Below are positions 45,279 through 53,467 of a DNA stretch of 64,000 nucleotides, piece after piece (position 1 is the stretch's first letter; each line of letters starts with the position of its first letter). The notes under the pieces are model-generated. The model searched no databases, had not been told where the DNA came from, and worked only from the letters and a program-made list of their open reading frames with translations. This stretch comes from Actinoallomurus bryophytorum (GTDB lineage Bacteria; Actinomycetota; Actinomycetes; Streptosporangiales; Streptosporangiaceae): the NCBI RefSeq assembly GCF_006716425.1, contig NZ_VFOZ01000001.1, forward strand, positions 3,162,001 through 3,226,000, written 5' to 3'. The position numbers were made by a program, and so were the translations under genes.

Positions 45279-46271
45279 ATGAGCGTTCCCACGACCATGC
45301 GCGCCCTGCGGCAGACGTCGCTGAACGGCGTGCGGGACCTGCGCCTGATCACCGACGCGCCGGTACCGAGCCCAGGCCCCGGCGAGGTCCTGATCCGTGT
45401 CACCGCGGCCGGCGTCAACTTCGTCGACATCTCCCAGGCCCGCGGCACGTTCGCCGGCGGCCCGCAGCCGCCCTATCTCGCGGGCATCGAGGGGGCCGGT
45501 GAGGTCACCGCCGTCGGCGAGGGGGTGACCGACCTCAGGCCTGGTGCCCACGTCATCGGCGTCAACGGAGGCGCCTTCGCCGAGTACATGGTGCTGCCCG
45601 CGGCAGGCGCGCTGCCGGTGCCGACGGGGTGGGCCGACGAGCAGGCGCTGGGCCTGGTCGTGAACTGGCCGACCGCGCTGGCCGCCCTCAGGCCACTGGG
45701 CGGCGTCACCGCGGGGCAGACCGTGCTGATCCACGCCGCGGCGGGCGGGACCGGTCAGGCCGCGGTGAGGATGGCCAAGCACTACGGCGCGACCGTGATC
45801 GCCACGGCGTCGCGAGGCAAGCACGAGGTGGTACGGGCGCTGGGCGCCGACCACGTCATCGACTCCCGCGGCACCGACATCGCCGCCGAGGTCCTGCGGC
45901 TGACCGGCGGCGCGGGTGCCGATCTGGTGCTGGAGTCCGTCGGGGGCGCCACGTTCGGCGCCAGCCTGGCCGCGACCAAGCGGGTCACCGGCCGGGTCGT
46001 CGTCTACGGCGTGGCCGGCGGCGAGACCGCGGTCACCAACTGGGAGCTGGTCTACAAGCACCAGGTCCACGTCATCGGCCTGAACATCGGCACCCTGATC
46101 CAGGCCGCGCCGGAGATCTTCGGCGAGGTCATGGGCGAGTTGTCCGGGCTCCTCGCCGCCGGGGTGCTCGGCCCCGGCCGGCCCACCGTGTATGAGCTGG
46201 CCGAGGGGCCGAAAGCACTCGCGGAACTCGAAGCGCGGGCCACCGTGGGCAAACTGGCACTGCGGCCCTGA
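45279..46271 (+). CDS. NADPH:quinone oxidoreductase (MDR superfamily)
   Basis: 330 residues. A GroES-like domain (VTAAGVNFVDISQARG; GIEGAGEVTAVGEGV) and a Rossmann domain with IHAAAGGTGQAAVRMAKHYGATVIATAS near 149-176 identify it as a zeta-crystallin/QOR type. No zinc site. It reduces quinones by one electron or enones with NADPH. AAAAAGGAAA precedes ATG 45279. It is divergent from its probable TetR repressor, with two shared operator repeats. Confidence 0.92.
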   Translation: MSVPTTMRALRQTSLNGVRDLRLITDAPVPSPGPGEVLIRVTAAGVNFVDISQARGTFAGGPQPPYLAGIEGAGEVTAVGEGVTDLRPGAHVIGVNGGAFAEYMVLPAAGALPVPTGWADEQALGLVVNWPTALAALRPLGGVTAGQTVLIHAAAGGTGQAAVRMAKHYGATVIATASRGKHEVVRALGADHVIDSRGTDIAAEVLRLTGGAGADLVLESVGGATFGASLAATKRVTGRVVVYGVAGGETAVTNWELVYKHQVHVIGLNIGTLIQAAPEIFGEVMGELSGLLAAGVLGPGRPTVYELAEGPKALAELEARATVGKLALRP

Positions 46272-46388
46272 GCGGACCGTGACGCCGGACGGCGTGCCCC
46301 AGGCGTCGAGGGGCCGGATGCTGCTGCTGCGATCTACCACCCAGATCCGGCCGCCGTACGCGAAGGCCTTCCGGGCTGCCGGCGGCGG

Positions 46389-47387
46389 TCAGCCGCGCGC
46401 GAGGAGTTCGAGGGTGTCGATGACGCGGTTGGAGAAGCCCCACTCGTTGTCGTACCAGGCCACCACCTTGACGTGCTTGCCGTCGACGCGGGTGAGGGCG
46501 GCGTCGAAGATCGCCGACGCCGGCCGGCCGGTGATGTCGCTGGAGACCAGCGGCTCGTCGGTGTACTCGAGGATGCCCTTGAGCGCGCCGTCGGCGGCGG
46601 TGCGGTAGGCCGCGAGCACCTCGTCGCGGGTGACCCCGCGCGTGACCGTGGTGTTCAGCTCCACGATCGAACCCACCGGGACCGGCACCCGGATCGAGTC
46701 GCCCGACAGCTTGCCGGCCAGGTTCGGCAGCACCAGGCCGATGGCCTTGGCTGCCCCGGTGGTGGTGGGCACGATGTTCACGCCGGCCGCGCGGGCGCGG
46801 CGCAGGTCGCGGTGGGGGGCGTCCTGCAGGTTCTGCTCCTGGGTGTACGCGTGCACCGTGGTCATGAAGCCGTGCTCGATGCCGGCCAGTTCGTCCAGTA
46901 CGGAGGCCAGCGGAGCCAGCGCGTTCGTGGTGCACGAGGCGTTCGAGACGATCACGTGCTCGCCGGGCTCGTAGGCGTCGGTGTTCACGCCGTACGCGAG
47001 CGTGACGTCGGCGCCGGCGGAGGGAGCGCTCAGGAGAACGCGCTTGGCCCCGGCGTGGATGTGCGCGCGGGCCGCGTCCGCCGCGGTGAACCGGCCGGTG
47101 GACTCGAGCACGACGTCGACGCCGAGCTCCGCCCACGGCAGGTTGGCGGGCTCGCGTTCGGCGAGCACCATGATGCGATGACCGTCGACCAGGAGGTAGG
47201 TCTCCTCGACCTCGACGGAGCGGCCGAGACGGCCGAGGGTGCTGTCGTACTTGAGCAGGTGGGCGAGGGTCTCGGTGGAGGCGAGGTCGTTGATGGCGAC
47301 CACTTCGAGGTCGCTGTCGCGCTCGAGCAGCGCGCGGAGAGTGCTACGTCCGATCCGGCCGAATCCGTTGATGGCGATGCGGGTCAT
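46389..47387 (-). CDS. gap: Glyceraldehyde-3-phosphate dehydrogenase
   Basis: 332 residues. The N-terminal NAD motif INGFGRIGRS is followed by D34 in AINDLAS, which favours NAD over NADP. The active-site SNASC152-TTN, the TTVHAYTQ histidine and the C-terminal WYDNEWGFSNRV are all present, so it should be active. It stands apart from pgk/tpi, so it is likely a second or specialised paralogue. GAAAGGAG precedes ATG 47387. Two 16-bp repeats upstream (47463-47511) recur near the adjacent AraC-type gene, hinting at regulation by it. Confidence 0.93.
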   Translation of the reverse strand: MTRIAINGFGRIGRSTLRALLERDSDLEVVAINDLASTETLAHLLKYDSTLGRLGRSVEVEETYLLVDGHRIMVLAEREPANLPWAELGVDVVLESTGRFTAADAARAHIHAGAKRVLLSAPSAGADVTLAYGVNTDAYEPGEHVIVSNASCTTNALAPLASVLDELAGIEHGFMTTVHAYTQEQNLQDAPHRDLRRARAAGVNIVPTTTGAAKAIGLVLPNLAGKLSGDSIRVPVPVGSIVELNTTVTRGVTRDEVLAAYRTAADGALKGILEYTDEPLVSSDITGRPASAIFDAALTRVDGKHVKVVAWYDNEWGFSNRVIDTLELLARG

Positions 47388-47462
47388 GGAGGCTCCTTTC
47401 GTTTCGCCTCTCATGGTCGGCATTCGGATAGCAAAGCCGACAGTGGCCTGAACGACAACGTA

Positions 47463-47511
47463 CGCAAGGATCCCGCCAGGACTTTCGCCACCGCCCGCAA
47501 GGATCCCGCCA
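47463..47511. promoter_or_regulatory. Two copies of a 16-bp element upstream of gap
   Basis: CGCAAGGATCCCGCCA at 47463-47478 and 47496-47511, 33 bp apart (about three helical turns). A related copy is at 48529-48544. They are probable binding sites for the adjacent GlxA-type regulator. Confidence 0.65.
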
Positions 47512-47520
47512 TTCCCGAGG

Positions 47521-48468
47521 TCAGGCCGAGAAGGTGTGCCGGTACTCCGTCGGGGAGGTGCCGAGAATGCGGTGGAAGTGCAGCCGCAGGTTCGCGCCGG
47601 TGCCGAGCCCGACCCGGTCGGCGATCTCCTCTACGCCCAGCTCGGTGCGTTCGAGCAGCTCGCGCGCCAGGTCCACCCGCGCACGGAGCACCCACTGCAT
47701 CGGCGTGTAGCCGGTGTCCTGCACGAACCGCCGCGAGAAGGTGCGCGCCGACACCCGTGCGTTGCGGGCCAGCGCATCGAGGGTCAGCGGTTCGGCGAGG
47801 TGCGCCAGGGCCCACTCACGCGTGCTCGCGAACAGGTCGCCGAGCGGCTCGGGCACACTTCGCGGCACGTACTGCGCCTGCCCTCCGCTGCGATAGGGCG
47901 CCGCCACGAGCCGTCGCGCCACGTGGTTGGACTGCCCGACGCCGTGGTCGCGTCGCACCAGGTGCAGGCACAGGTCGATGCCGGACGCCGCGCCCGCCGA
48001 CGTGAGCACGTCGCCCTCGTCCACGAACAGCACGTTCTCGTCCACCCGCACGAGCGGATGCCGCGCGGCCAGAGCCCGCGTGTAGTGCCAGTGGGTGGTG
48101 GCCCGCTTGCCGTCGAGCAGACCGGTCGCCGCCAGCGCGAACGCCCCGGTCGAGATGGCCGCGAGCCGGGTCCCACGCTCGTGGGCGGCCATGAGCGCGC
48201 CGACGACCGCCGCCGGTGGTTCCGTCGTCGCCGGCTCTCGATAGCCGGGGATGAAGATGGTGTCGGCGTGCTTCAGGGCGTCGAGGCCCTCGGCCACGTG
48301 GTACGAGAGGCCGTCGCCGCCGGTCACCAGCCCCGGTGCGGCGCCGCACACCCGTACCTCGTACGGCATGGTCGGCCGGCTGCCGAACACCTGCGCGGGG
48401 ATGCCGACGTCGAGCGGCTTCGCGCCCTCGAGCACGAGCACGGCGACGTGGTGGTTCTCCCGGCTCAT
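47521..48468 (-). CDS. GlxA-family AraC-type transcriptional regulator
   Basis: 315 residues. An N-terminal DJ-1/PfpI-like domain (about 8-165: AVLVLEGAKPLDVGIPAQVFG; LAAISTGAFALAATGLLDGKRATTHW) has a Thr-Gly in place of the usual nucleophile-elbow Cys, so it is regulatory rather than catalytic. The C-terminal AraC double helix-turn-helix (about 220-315) has LDALARNARVSARTFSRRFVQDTGYTPMQWV. GGAGGGGGG precedes ATG 48468. It ends 133 bp upstream of gap on the same strand; shared 16-bp elements suggest it controls both. Confidence 0.9.
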   Translation of the reverse strand: MSRENHHVAVLVLEGAKPLDVGIPAQVFGSRPTMPYEVRVCGAAPGLVTGGDGLSYHVAEGLDALKHADTIFIPGYREPATTEPPAAVVGALMAAHERGTRLAAISTGAFALAATGLLDGKRATTHWHYTRALAARHPLVRVDENVLFVDEGDVLTSAGAASGIDLCLHLVRRDHGVGQSNHVARRLVAAPYRSGGQAQYVPRSVPEPLGDLFASTREWALAHLAEPLTLDALARNARVSARTFSRRFVQDTGYTPMQWVLRARVDLARELLERTELGVEEIADRVGLGTGANLRLHFHRILGTSPTEYRHTFSA

Positions 48469-48528
48469 CGGCCCCCCTCCTCCGGCTCCCCCACGATCCA
48501 ACCAGGCCGTGACGTGTATGACACCTAC

Positions 48529-48544
48529 CGCAAGCATCCTGCCA
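48529..48544. promoter_or_regulatory. Third copy of the 16-bp element, upstream of the GlxA gene
   Basis: CGCAAGCATCCTGCCA differs by two bases from the gap-side copies. It lies about 60 bp upstream of the regulator start, consistent with autoregulation. Confidence 0.6.
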
Positions 48545-48580
48545 CCGACCCGCGGGCGCCGCAGGTCGGGAGGCTTGGTA

Positions 48581-49582
48581 CTACGCCCCCCTGGCCGCGT
48601 ACCGTGCGAGACGTCGCGCCAGGTCGTCCACGAGCTCGCGCAGTTCGTCCGGCCGCTCGATCACGAACGGGCGGTCCAGCGCGGCGAGCAAGGGCGCGAT
48701 CCACTCCAGCCGCTCGGCGCGGATCCGGACGCGGAACCATCGCTCCGTCGGATCGTCCTCCGGCTGTGCGGGCGTCGGCCGGATTTCCTCGACGGTCGCG
48801 ATTCCTTCGGGGAACCGCGACCGGATGCGGTCGAGGCTCGCCTGAACGCGGAGCGCGACGTCGTGCGACCACGGGGTCTGTGCGAGTCCGGTCAGCACAT
48901 GGGCGGCGGCGTCGAAGTCCTCGGGCTGGTCGAAGGAGCCGGACAGCGCACGCAGGTGTTCGATCCGATCGACCCGGAACGTCCGCACCTCCCCGCTGTC
49001 CGAATCCGCGCCGGTGACGTACCACCGGCCGGAGTGGGCGACGAGGCCGTACGGGTGAACGACCCGCCGGCTGTGTCTGCCGTCGCGGGCGCTGTAACGC
49101 ATCTCGACCGGGTGCCGGTCCCAAGCGGCCTCGGCGAGAGTCAGCAGGACGCGCCCGCCGGGGCCGGTGACGCCATCGTCGGCCGGCCCGGTGAACCGCA
49201 CCGTCGCCTGGAGCGCGTCCAGCCGCCGAGCGAGCGGCCGGGGCAGCACGCGACGGAGCTTGGCGGTGGCGGTGTCGGCGGCCGCGAGTGACGTCGCGGC
49301 GAGCCCGGCCCGTTGCGCGGTCATCAGGCCGAGGAGTGTGGCCAGTGCTTCGTCGTCGGTCAGCATGAGCGGGGGCATCCGGTATCCGCCAGCGAGCCGG
49401 TACCCCCCGTGCCGCCCTCGCACCGACTCGACGGGCACGTCGAGGTCGATCAGATGGTCGACGTATCGCCGGACCGTGCGCGCGTCCACGCCCAGCCGCT
49501 CGGAGAGGCTCGCCAGGGTGTGGACGCCACCGGCCTGGAGGATCTCCAGGAGTGCGAGCACGCGAGCGGTAGGACGACTCAT
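48581..49582 (-). CDS. YafY-type regulator with WYL domain
   Basis: 333 residues. An HTH_11 helix-turn-helix (ARVLALLEILQAGGVHTLASLSERLGVDARTVRRYVDHL) is followed by a WYL domain (about 150-220: VHPYGLVAHSGRWYVTGAD...RTFRVDRIEHL) and a WCX extension (about 235-325). WYL domains bind nucleotides or nucleic acid and often regulate damage-response or VOC genes. ATG 49582 is divergent from a VOC gene by 63 bp. GGACGG and CCGTCC in that gap could form its operator. Confidence 0.9.
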   Translation of the reverse strand: MSRPTARVLALLEILQAGGVHTLASLSERLGVDARTVRRYVDHLIDLDVPVESVRGRHGGYRLAGGYRMPPLMLTDDEALATLLGLMTAQRAGLAATSLAAADTATAKLRRVLPRPLARRLDALQATVRFTGPADDGVTGPGGRVLLTLAEAAWDRHPVEMRYSARDGRHSRRVVHPYGLVAHSGRWYVTGADSDSGEVRTFRVDRIEHLRALSGSFDQPEDFDAAAHVLTGLAQTPWSHDVALRVQASLDRIRSRFPEGIATVEEIRPTPAQPEDDPTERWFRVRIRAERLEWIAPLLAALDRPFVIERPDELRELVDDLARRLARYAARGA

Positions 49583-49632
49583 ACCGACAAGATTGCCGTA
49601 AATACTGGACGGGTTCTGTCCACTATCCGTCC

Positions 49633-49648
49633 TACAGTCTGCGACATG
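49633..49648 (+). promoter_or_regulatory. Candidate leaderless promoter of the VOC gene
   Basis: TACAGT (49633-49638), seven bases, ATG (49646). It overlaps the right arm of a GGACGG/CCGTCC inverted repeat. Confidence 0.5.
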
Positions 49649-50074
49649 ACCACTCAGAACCCGCAGGGACCTGCCGTTCACTTCGCCTCGATCCGCATCG
49701 TCACCGACGACGTCGAGCGAATGGCGACGTTCTACGAGAAGGCCACGGGCCGCACGGCGAAGCGATCCACGGACGACTTCGCCGAGATCATCACACCGGC
49801 GGGGACGATCGCCCTCGCGAGTGCCCGCACGGTGCGGGGGCTCGGTGCGCAGGCGCCCCGGCCGGCGGCCAACCAGAGCGTGATCATCGAGTTCCGCGTC
49901 GACGATGTCGACCGTGAGTACGAGGCCCTGCAGCAGTACGACATCGCGTTCGTGAACGAACCCACCACACAGCCGTGGGGAAACCGGTCGCTGCTGTTCA
50001 GGGACCCGGACGGCAACCTGGTCAACTTCTTCACACCCGTCACCGCGGAGGCCCTCGCGCGATACGAGCAATAG
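49646..50074 (+). CDS. VOC-family (glyoxalase-fold) protein
   Basis: 142 residues with two beta-alpha-beta-beta-beta modules: FASIRIVTDDVERMATFYEKATG at the start and QSVIIEFRVDDVDREYEALQQY midway. FRDPDGNLVNFFTP is the classic C-terminal strand carrying a metal-ligand Glu in glyoxalases (here N). Family functions include glyoxalase, dioxygenase and antibiotic binding; none can be chosen. It is divergent from the WYL-type regulator, a very common pairing that suggests drug or metabolite-responsive control. Confidence 0.88.
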   Translation: MTTQNPQGPAVHFASIRIVTDDVERMATFYEKATGRTAKRSTDDFAEIITPAGTIALASARTVRGLGAQAPRPAANQSVIIEFRVDDVDREYEALQQYDIAFVNEPTTQPWGNRSLLFRDPDGNLVNFFTPVTAEALARYEQ

Positions 50075-50094
50075 GAGGTTCCGGGGCTGATCCC

Positions 50095-50955
50095 TCAGGA
50101 GGTCCGGTCTGACCGCGCGGACCCACGGGTGAACTCCCGTGTGACCTCGGCGAGCCTCGCCGGCTGGTCCAGGGGGATCAGGGTGTGGCTGTCGTCGATC
50201 TCGACCAGCCGCCCGTACGGGAGGAGTTCGCTGAGACGCCGGCCGTGGTCGGGTGGCATCACGCGGTCCCCGCTCGCCCAGACCACGAGGGCGGGACGGT
50301 CGAAGCCCGGCAGGTGTTCGGCCGCCGCGAGCAGAAGATCGGTGTCGGCCCCTGCGGCCCGGAGCATCCGTACGGTGTCGCGGCGGATCTCCGGCCGGCT
50401 CAGGACCGGCTTCATCCACCGGGCGGTGGCGGCGTCCCCGCGTTTGGTCAGCCGGCCGAAGGCGATCGGGAGTCGCCGGACCATCCGCAGCCGCATCTGC
50501 TGCATGAACAGCCCGAACATCCGGGGCGAGAGCCTGCCGGCGAGCATGAGCGTCCTACCGGTCAGCCCCGGCGGGAAGTTGTCGAACGCCTCGCAGGAGG
50601 CGAGGACGACCCGTCCCACACGCTCGGCACCCGAGCGCATGAGCAGTTGGACGAGCGCGCCGCCGGTGTCATTGCCGACGAGGGTGACGTCGCGCAGGTC
50701 GAGGCGCTCGAGGAACTCCGCGACCAGCCGTGCCACTCCGGGCAGAGACAGGTCGGCGTCGGCGTTCATCGCGTGGGCGTGGGCGCCGAGCGGCAGCGTC
50801 GGCGCCACGCACCGGTGGTCGGCGGACAGTTCGGCGACCGGTCCGTCCCACAGCGAGACGTCCATCATCAACCCGTGCAACAGCACGATCGCGGGACCCT
50901 CGCCGCCGGTGTCCCGGTAGTCGATCGTCCCGGCGGAGAGCTCGATCTGTCTCAT
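50095..50955 (-). CDS. Alpha/beta hydrolase with GNDTGG nucleophile elbow
   Basis: 286 residues. HGLMMD forms the oxyanion region and VGNDTGGALVQ near 92-102 the nucleophile elbow, with Asp where lipases and esterases have Ser, as in haloalkane dehalogenases. A lid and a late acid (VVWASGDRVMP) and His (DDSHTLIPLDQP) complete the triad. The substrate is unknown. Its ATG overlaps the stop of the upstream hydrolase in an ATGA. The pair is probably controlled by the TetR gene at 51974 through a palindrome upstream. Confidence 0.88.
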   Translation of the reverse strand: MRQIELSAGTIDYRDTGGEGPAIVLLHGLMMDVSLWDGPVAELSADHRCVAPTLPLGAHAHAMNADADLSLPGVARLVAEFLERLDLRDVTLVGNDTGGALVQLLMRSGAERVGRVVLASCEAFDNFPPGLTGRTLMLAGRLSPRMFGLFMQQMRLRMVRRLPIAFGRLTKRGDAATARWMKPVLSRPEIRRDTVRMLRAAGADTDLLLAAAEHLPGFDRPALVVWASGDRVMPPDHGRRLSELLPYGRLVEIDDSHTLIPLDQPARLAEVTREFTRGSARSDRTS

Positions 50956-51884
50956 GCTCGCGGCACCTGGACGGCGGTACGGTCCGCCTGTTCGAGCAGA
51001 TGCCGCCGCAGGAAGGACAGCTCGGCCTCGACGGCCCGCTCGTGTCCGCCCAGGAACGGCTCGTAGTGCCCACCCGGCATCCGGACGAGCTCTCCGCGGG
51101 GGGCGCGTCTCGCCGCGGCGGCGGCCGGCCCGGCGAGCGCCGTCTGGTCCTGGTCGCAGACGAGGACGAGCAGCGGGCACCGTACGCGGGGCGCGTCGCG
51201 GCCGGGGCGGTAGGACCCGATGCCGAACGTGGAGCGGGCGGCGATCGCCTGCAGCCACTCCGGATACCGGTTGCCCGGGTTGAGCGCCCGGTCGGCGTCG
51301 ACGGAGTCCGGTGTGGTGACGAGCGCGACGGTCCCCGGCTTCCCGTCGAGCGGGACCAGGAGTGGCCCGCGGCCAAGGAGACCGCCGAGCGCGTCGAGGA
51401 CGCCCGTACCGGTGAGGCGCAGCATCGCGGCCGGCCGCTGGTGGCGCATGGCGTTGCGTGCCGCGGCCGGACCGTCGGCGTTCGGCACCTGCGCGATCGC
51501 CGCCGCCAGCCGCGGAGTTCGGGCCGCGACCCCGAAGATGTGACCGCCCGACAGCGAGAAGCCCCAGATCGCGAGCTTGGCCGGGTCGACCCCCGGCAGG
51601 GCCGCGGCGCAGGCGATCGCCGCCTGCCAGTCGGCGAGTTGCTCCTTGATGCGTACGACCTGGCGCGGCCGCCCGCCGCTCTCCCCGAGGTGCCGGTAGT
51701 CGAAGGCGAGTACCGCGAACCCGGCGTCGTTGAAGCGCCCGGCGAACGCGTCGGTGCCCGGCTCCTTGGTCACCCCGCCACCGCCGGCCATGATCACGCA
51801 GGCACCGTTGGTCCCCGGGTAGTGCCAGGCGGCGCACTCGGTCTCGCCGCTGACGAATCGCACCTTTTCCCGCTTCATGGACAT
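50952..51884 (-). CDS. Alpha/beta hydrolase (dienelactone-hydrolase/acetyl-xylan-esterase-like)
   Basis: 310 residues. The nucleophile elbow GFSLSGGH lies near 115-122, with an oxyanion segment MAGGGGVTKEP. The acid in VCDQDQTAL and His in PGGHYEPFLGG near the end complete a Ser-Asp-His triad. FDYRHLGESGGRPRQV is typical of this actinobacterial esterase/dienelactone-hydrolase family. GGAGG before ATG 51884 decides the start. It overlaps the next hydrolase by four bases. An 18-bp perfect palindrome lies 35 bp upstream. Confidence 0.88.
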   Translation of the reverse strand: MSMKREKVRFVSGETECAAWHYPGTNGACVIMAGGGGVTKEPGTDAFAGRFNDAGFAVLAFDYRHLGESGGRPRQVVRIKEQLADWQAAIACAAALPGVDPAKLAIWGFSLSGGHIFGVAARTPRLAAAIAQVPNADGPAAARNAMRHQRPAAMLRLTGTGVLDALGGLLGRGPLLVPLDGKPGTVALVTTPDSVDADRALNPGNRYPEWLQAIAARSTFGIGSYRPGRDAPRVRCPLLVLVCDQDQTALAGPAAAAARRAPRGELVRMPGGHYEPFLGGHERAVEAELSFLRRHLLEQADRTAVQVPRA

Positions 51885-51918
51885 GCCGACCTCCACGAGA
51901 GTCCGTCTTCTCCATGAA

Positions 51919-51936
51919 GTGAACCACGTGGTTCAC
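51919..51936. promoter_or_regulatory. Perfect palindromic operator
   Basis: GTGAACCACGTGGTTCAC, 18 bp, exactly self-complementary, between the TetR stop (51974) and the hydrolase start (51884). It lies in the -35/-10 region of the hydrolase operon and is a strong candidate site for the adjacent TetR protein. Confidence 0.75.
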
Positions 51937-51973
51937 ATGGCGTCGACAGGCCCCCCGCTGTGGGCGATGGCGG

Positions 51974-52600
51974 CTACTCGTCAGCGGCTTCTTCGCGCTC
52001 CAGCGCGCGGGCCAGCGCCTCGAATCCGGCGGCGATCCCCGCGGTGTCGCCGCTGGTACGCGCGTCCACCAGGAAACCCCGCAGCACCGCGAGGATCATC
52101 TCGGCGACCTCCAGCTTGCGCCGGTCGGACCAGCGCTCCGGGCATATGGACAGCAGCGAGGGCAGGTACTGCTGAGACGCACCCCGCCCGAGTTCCGCGT
52201 AACGGCCGGGGTCGTACATCGCCAGGCCGATGGCCTGGTCGAGCACCCGGGCCTCCTCGCCGACGAGGACGGGCCACACCGCGCGTACCCAGGCCGCCAA
52301 CGTCAGACGGCCCGCGGCTCCGACGGCGGTGGCCAGCGCCTTGTCGATCCGCCTGTCCCGCAGTCGAAAGATCGCCTGCTTGAGCAGGTCGTCGGCACTG
52401 TCGAAGTGGTACAGCAGCACCTTGTGCGTGGTGCCCGCCGCCCGCGCGGCACGCCGGAGGGAGAAGTCCACCAGCCCGTTGACCGCGAGGTCCTCGGTGA
52501 CCCGCTCCAGCAACTCCCGCCGCCTGGCCTCGCCACGCGGCGAGCCCGCCGATCGCCGGTAGCCCGCTCGCGGTGTCTCGTCGCCTTCAGAGGTGTTCAC
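51974..52600 (-). CDS. TetR-family regulator
   Basis: 208 residues. The helix-turn-helix (RRRELLERVTEDLAVNGLVDFSLRRAARAAGTTHKVLLYHFDSADDLL) differs from the average TetR by a basic Arg-rich entry. The C-terminal domain is helical with a hydrophobic core (EVAEMILAVLRGFLVDAR). GTG 52600 is used because GAGGAGG lies upstream. It precedes the two hydrolases on the same strand, so all three may form one regulated unit. Confidence 0.87.
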   Translation of the reverse strand: MNTSEGDETPRAGYRRSAGSPRGEARRRELLERVTEDLAVNGLVDFSLRRAARAAGTTHKVLLYHFDSADDLLKQAIFRLRDRRIDKALATAVGAAGRLTLAAWVRAVWPVLVGEEARVLDQAIGLAMYDPGRYAELGRGASQQYLPSLLSICPERWSDRRKLEVAEMILAVLRGFLVDARTSGDTAGIAAGFEALARALEREEAADE

Positions 52601-52687
52601 CTCGGCGACCTCCTCGGTGAATGCACGGGCCGACACTAACGGGGGACCCCGCGTGTCACGGAACGCGGACATCACGCGGACGGCGCG

Positions 52688-53358
52688 ATGACACCCGATC
52701 GCGACCTTGGCATGCGTGACGTCGACAAGCGTTCTGAGCACACGGACACCCGCCTCCCACGGCCGGCGAAGCCGCGTTCCGTGCCCGCGGCATGGTCGCT
52801 GTTCCTCGGCTGGTCGGCGCAGGTCGCCATCCGGCTGTTCCTGGGACACGGGCGGGGTGCGCCTGCGGCCTTCCCCGACGAGGGCGGCTATCTGCTCGCG
52901 GCGCGGTGGCTGGCCGGCGGACCGGCCGCGGATCTGTCCGGGAGCACGTTCTACCAGGGCGGATACCCGTTACTGATCGCCCCGGTGTTCTGGGTGGCCC
53001 ATGATCCGCGTACCTGCTTCCGGCTCGTGGTCGGCATCAACGCGCTCGCCGGGGCGGGTGTCTTCCCGCTGGGCTACGCCGCACTCCGCCGCCTGCGGGT
53101 CGGCCGCGCCCAGGCGTACGCGCTCGCCTTCGCGGTGGCGCTGCTGCCGGCGGCCGTCGTCTTCGGCGGGCTCGCGCTCACCGACGCGGTCCTTCCCACG
53201 GTCGTCCTGGCCTGGCTGCTGGCGCTGCACGCGTTCCTGCGGAGCCGTGAGGTCCGCCCGGCCATCGTCACGGGCTCGGCCGCGAGCCTGGCCGCCTCGT
53301 ACGCGTACGCCACGCACGCACGCGGCGCGCGGTGATCCTCGTGGTCCATCTCGCCGCA
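52688..53358 (+). pseudogene. N-terminal fragment of a polytopic membrane protein (glycosyltransferase-like)
   Basis: 215 codons encode a start plus about five helices (e.g. VAIRLFLGH; GGYPLLIAPVFWVAH; AYALAFAVALLPAAVVFGGLAL). PDEGGYLLAARWL after the first helix resembles GT39/GT87-type or ArnT-like proteins, which carry catalytic acidic residues there. The frame ends at TGA 53333, but a one-base shift continues as VILVVHLAA before similarity is lost near 53358. Full-length relatives have 500-600 residues. It is therefore a frameshifted, 3'-truncated gene. Confidence 0.7.
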
Positions 53359-53467
53359 ACCGCGTCCAGATCGGGCCGTCGGACTGTTCGTCCTACCGCG
53401 ACCTCACAACGCAGTAGCGCACCCCGCCGATTGACAAGGCGACGGCGGGCACGAGAAGGTCCGGCCG

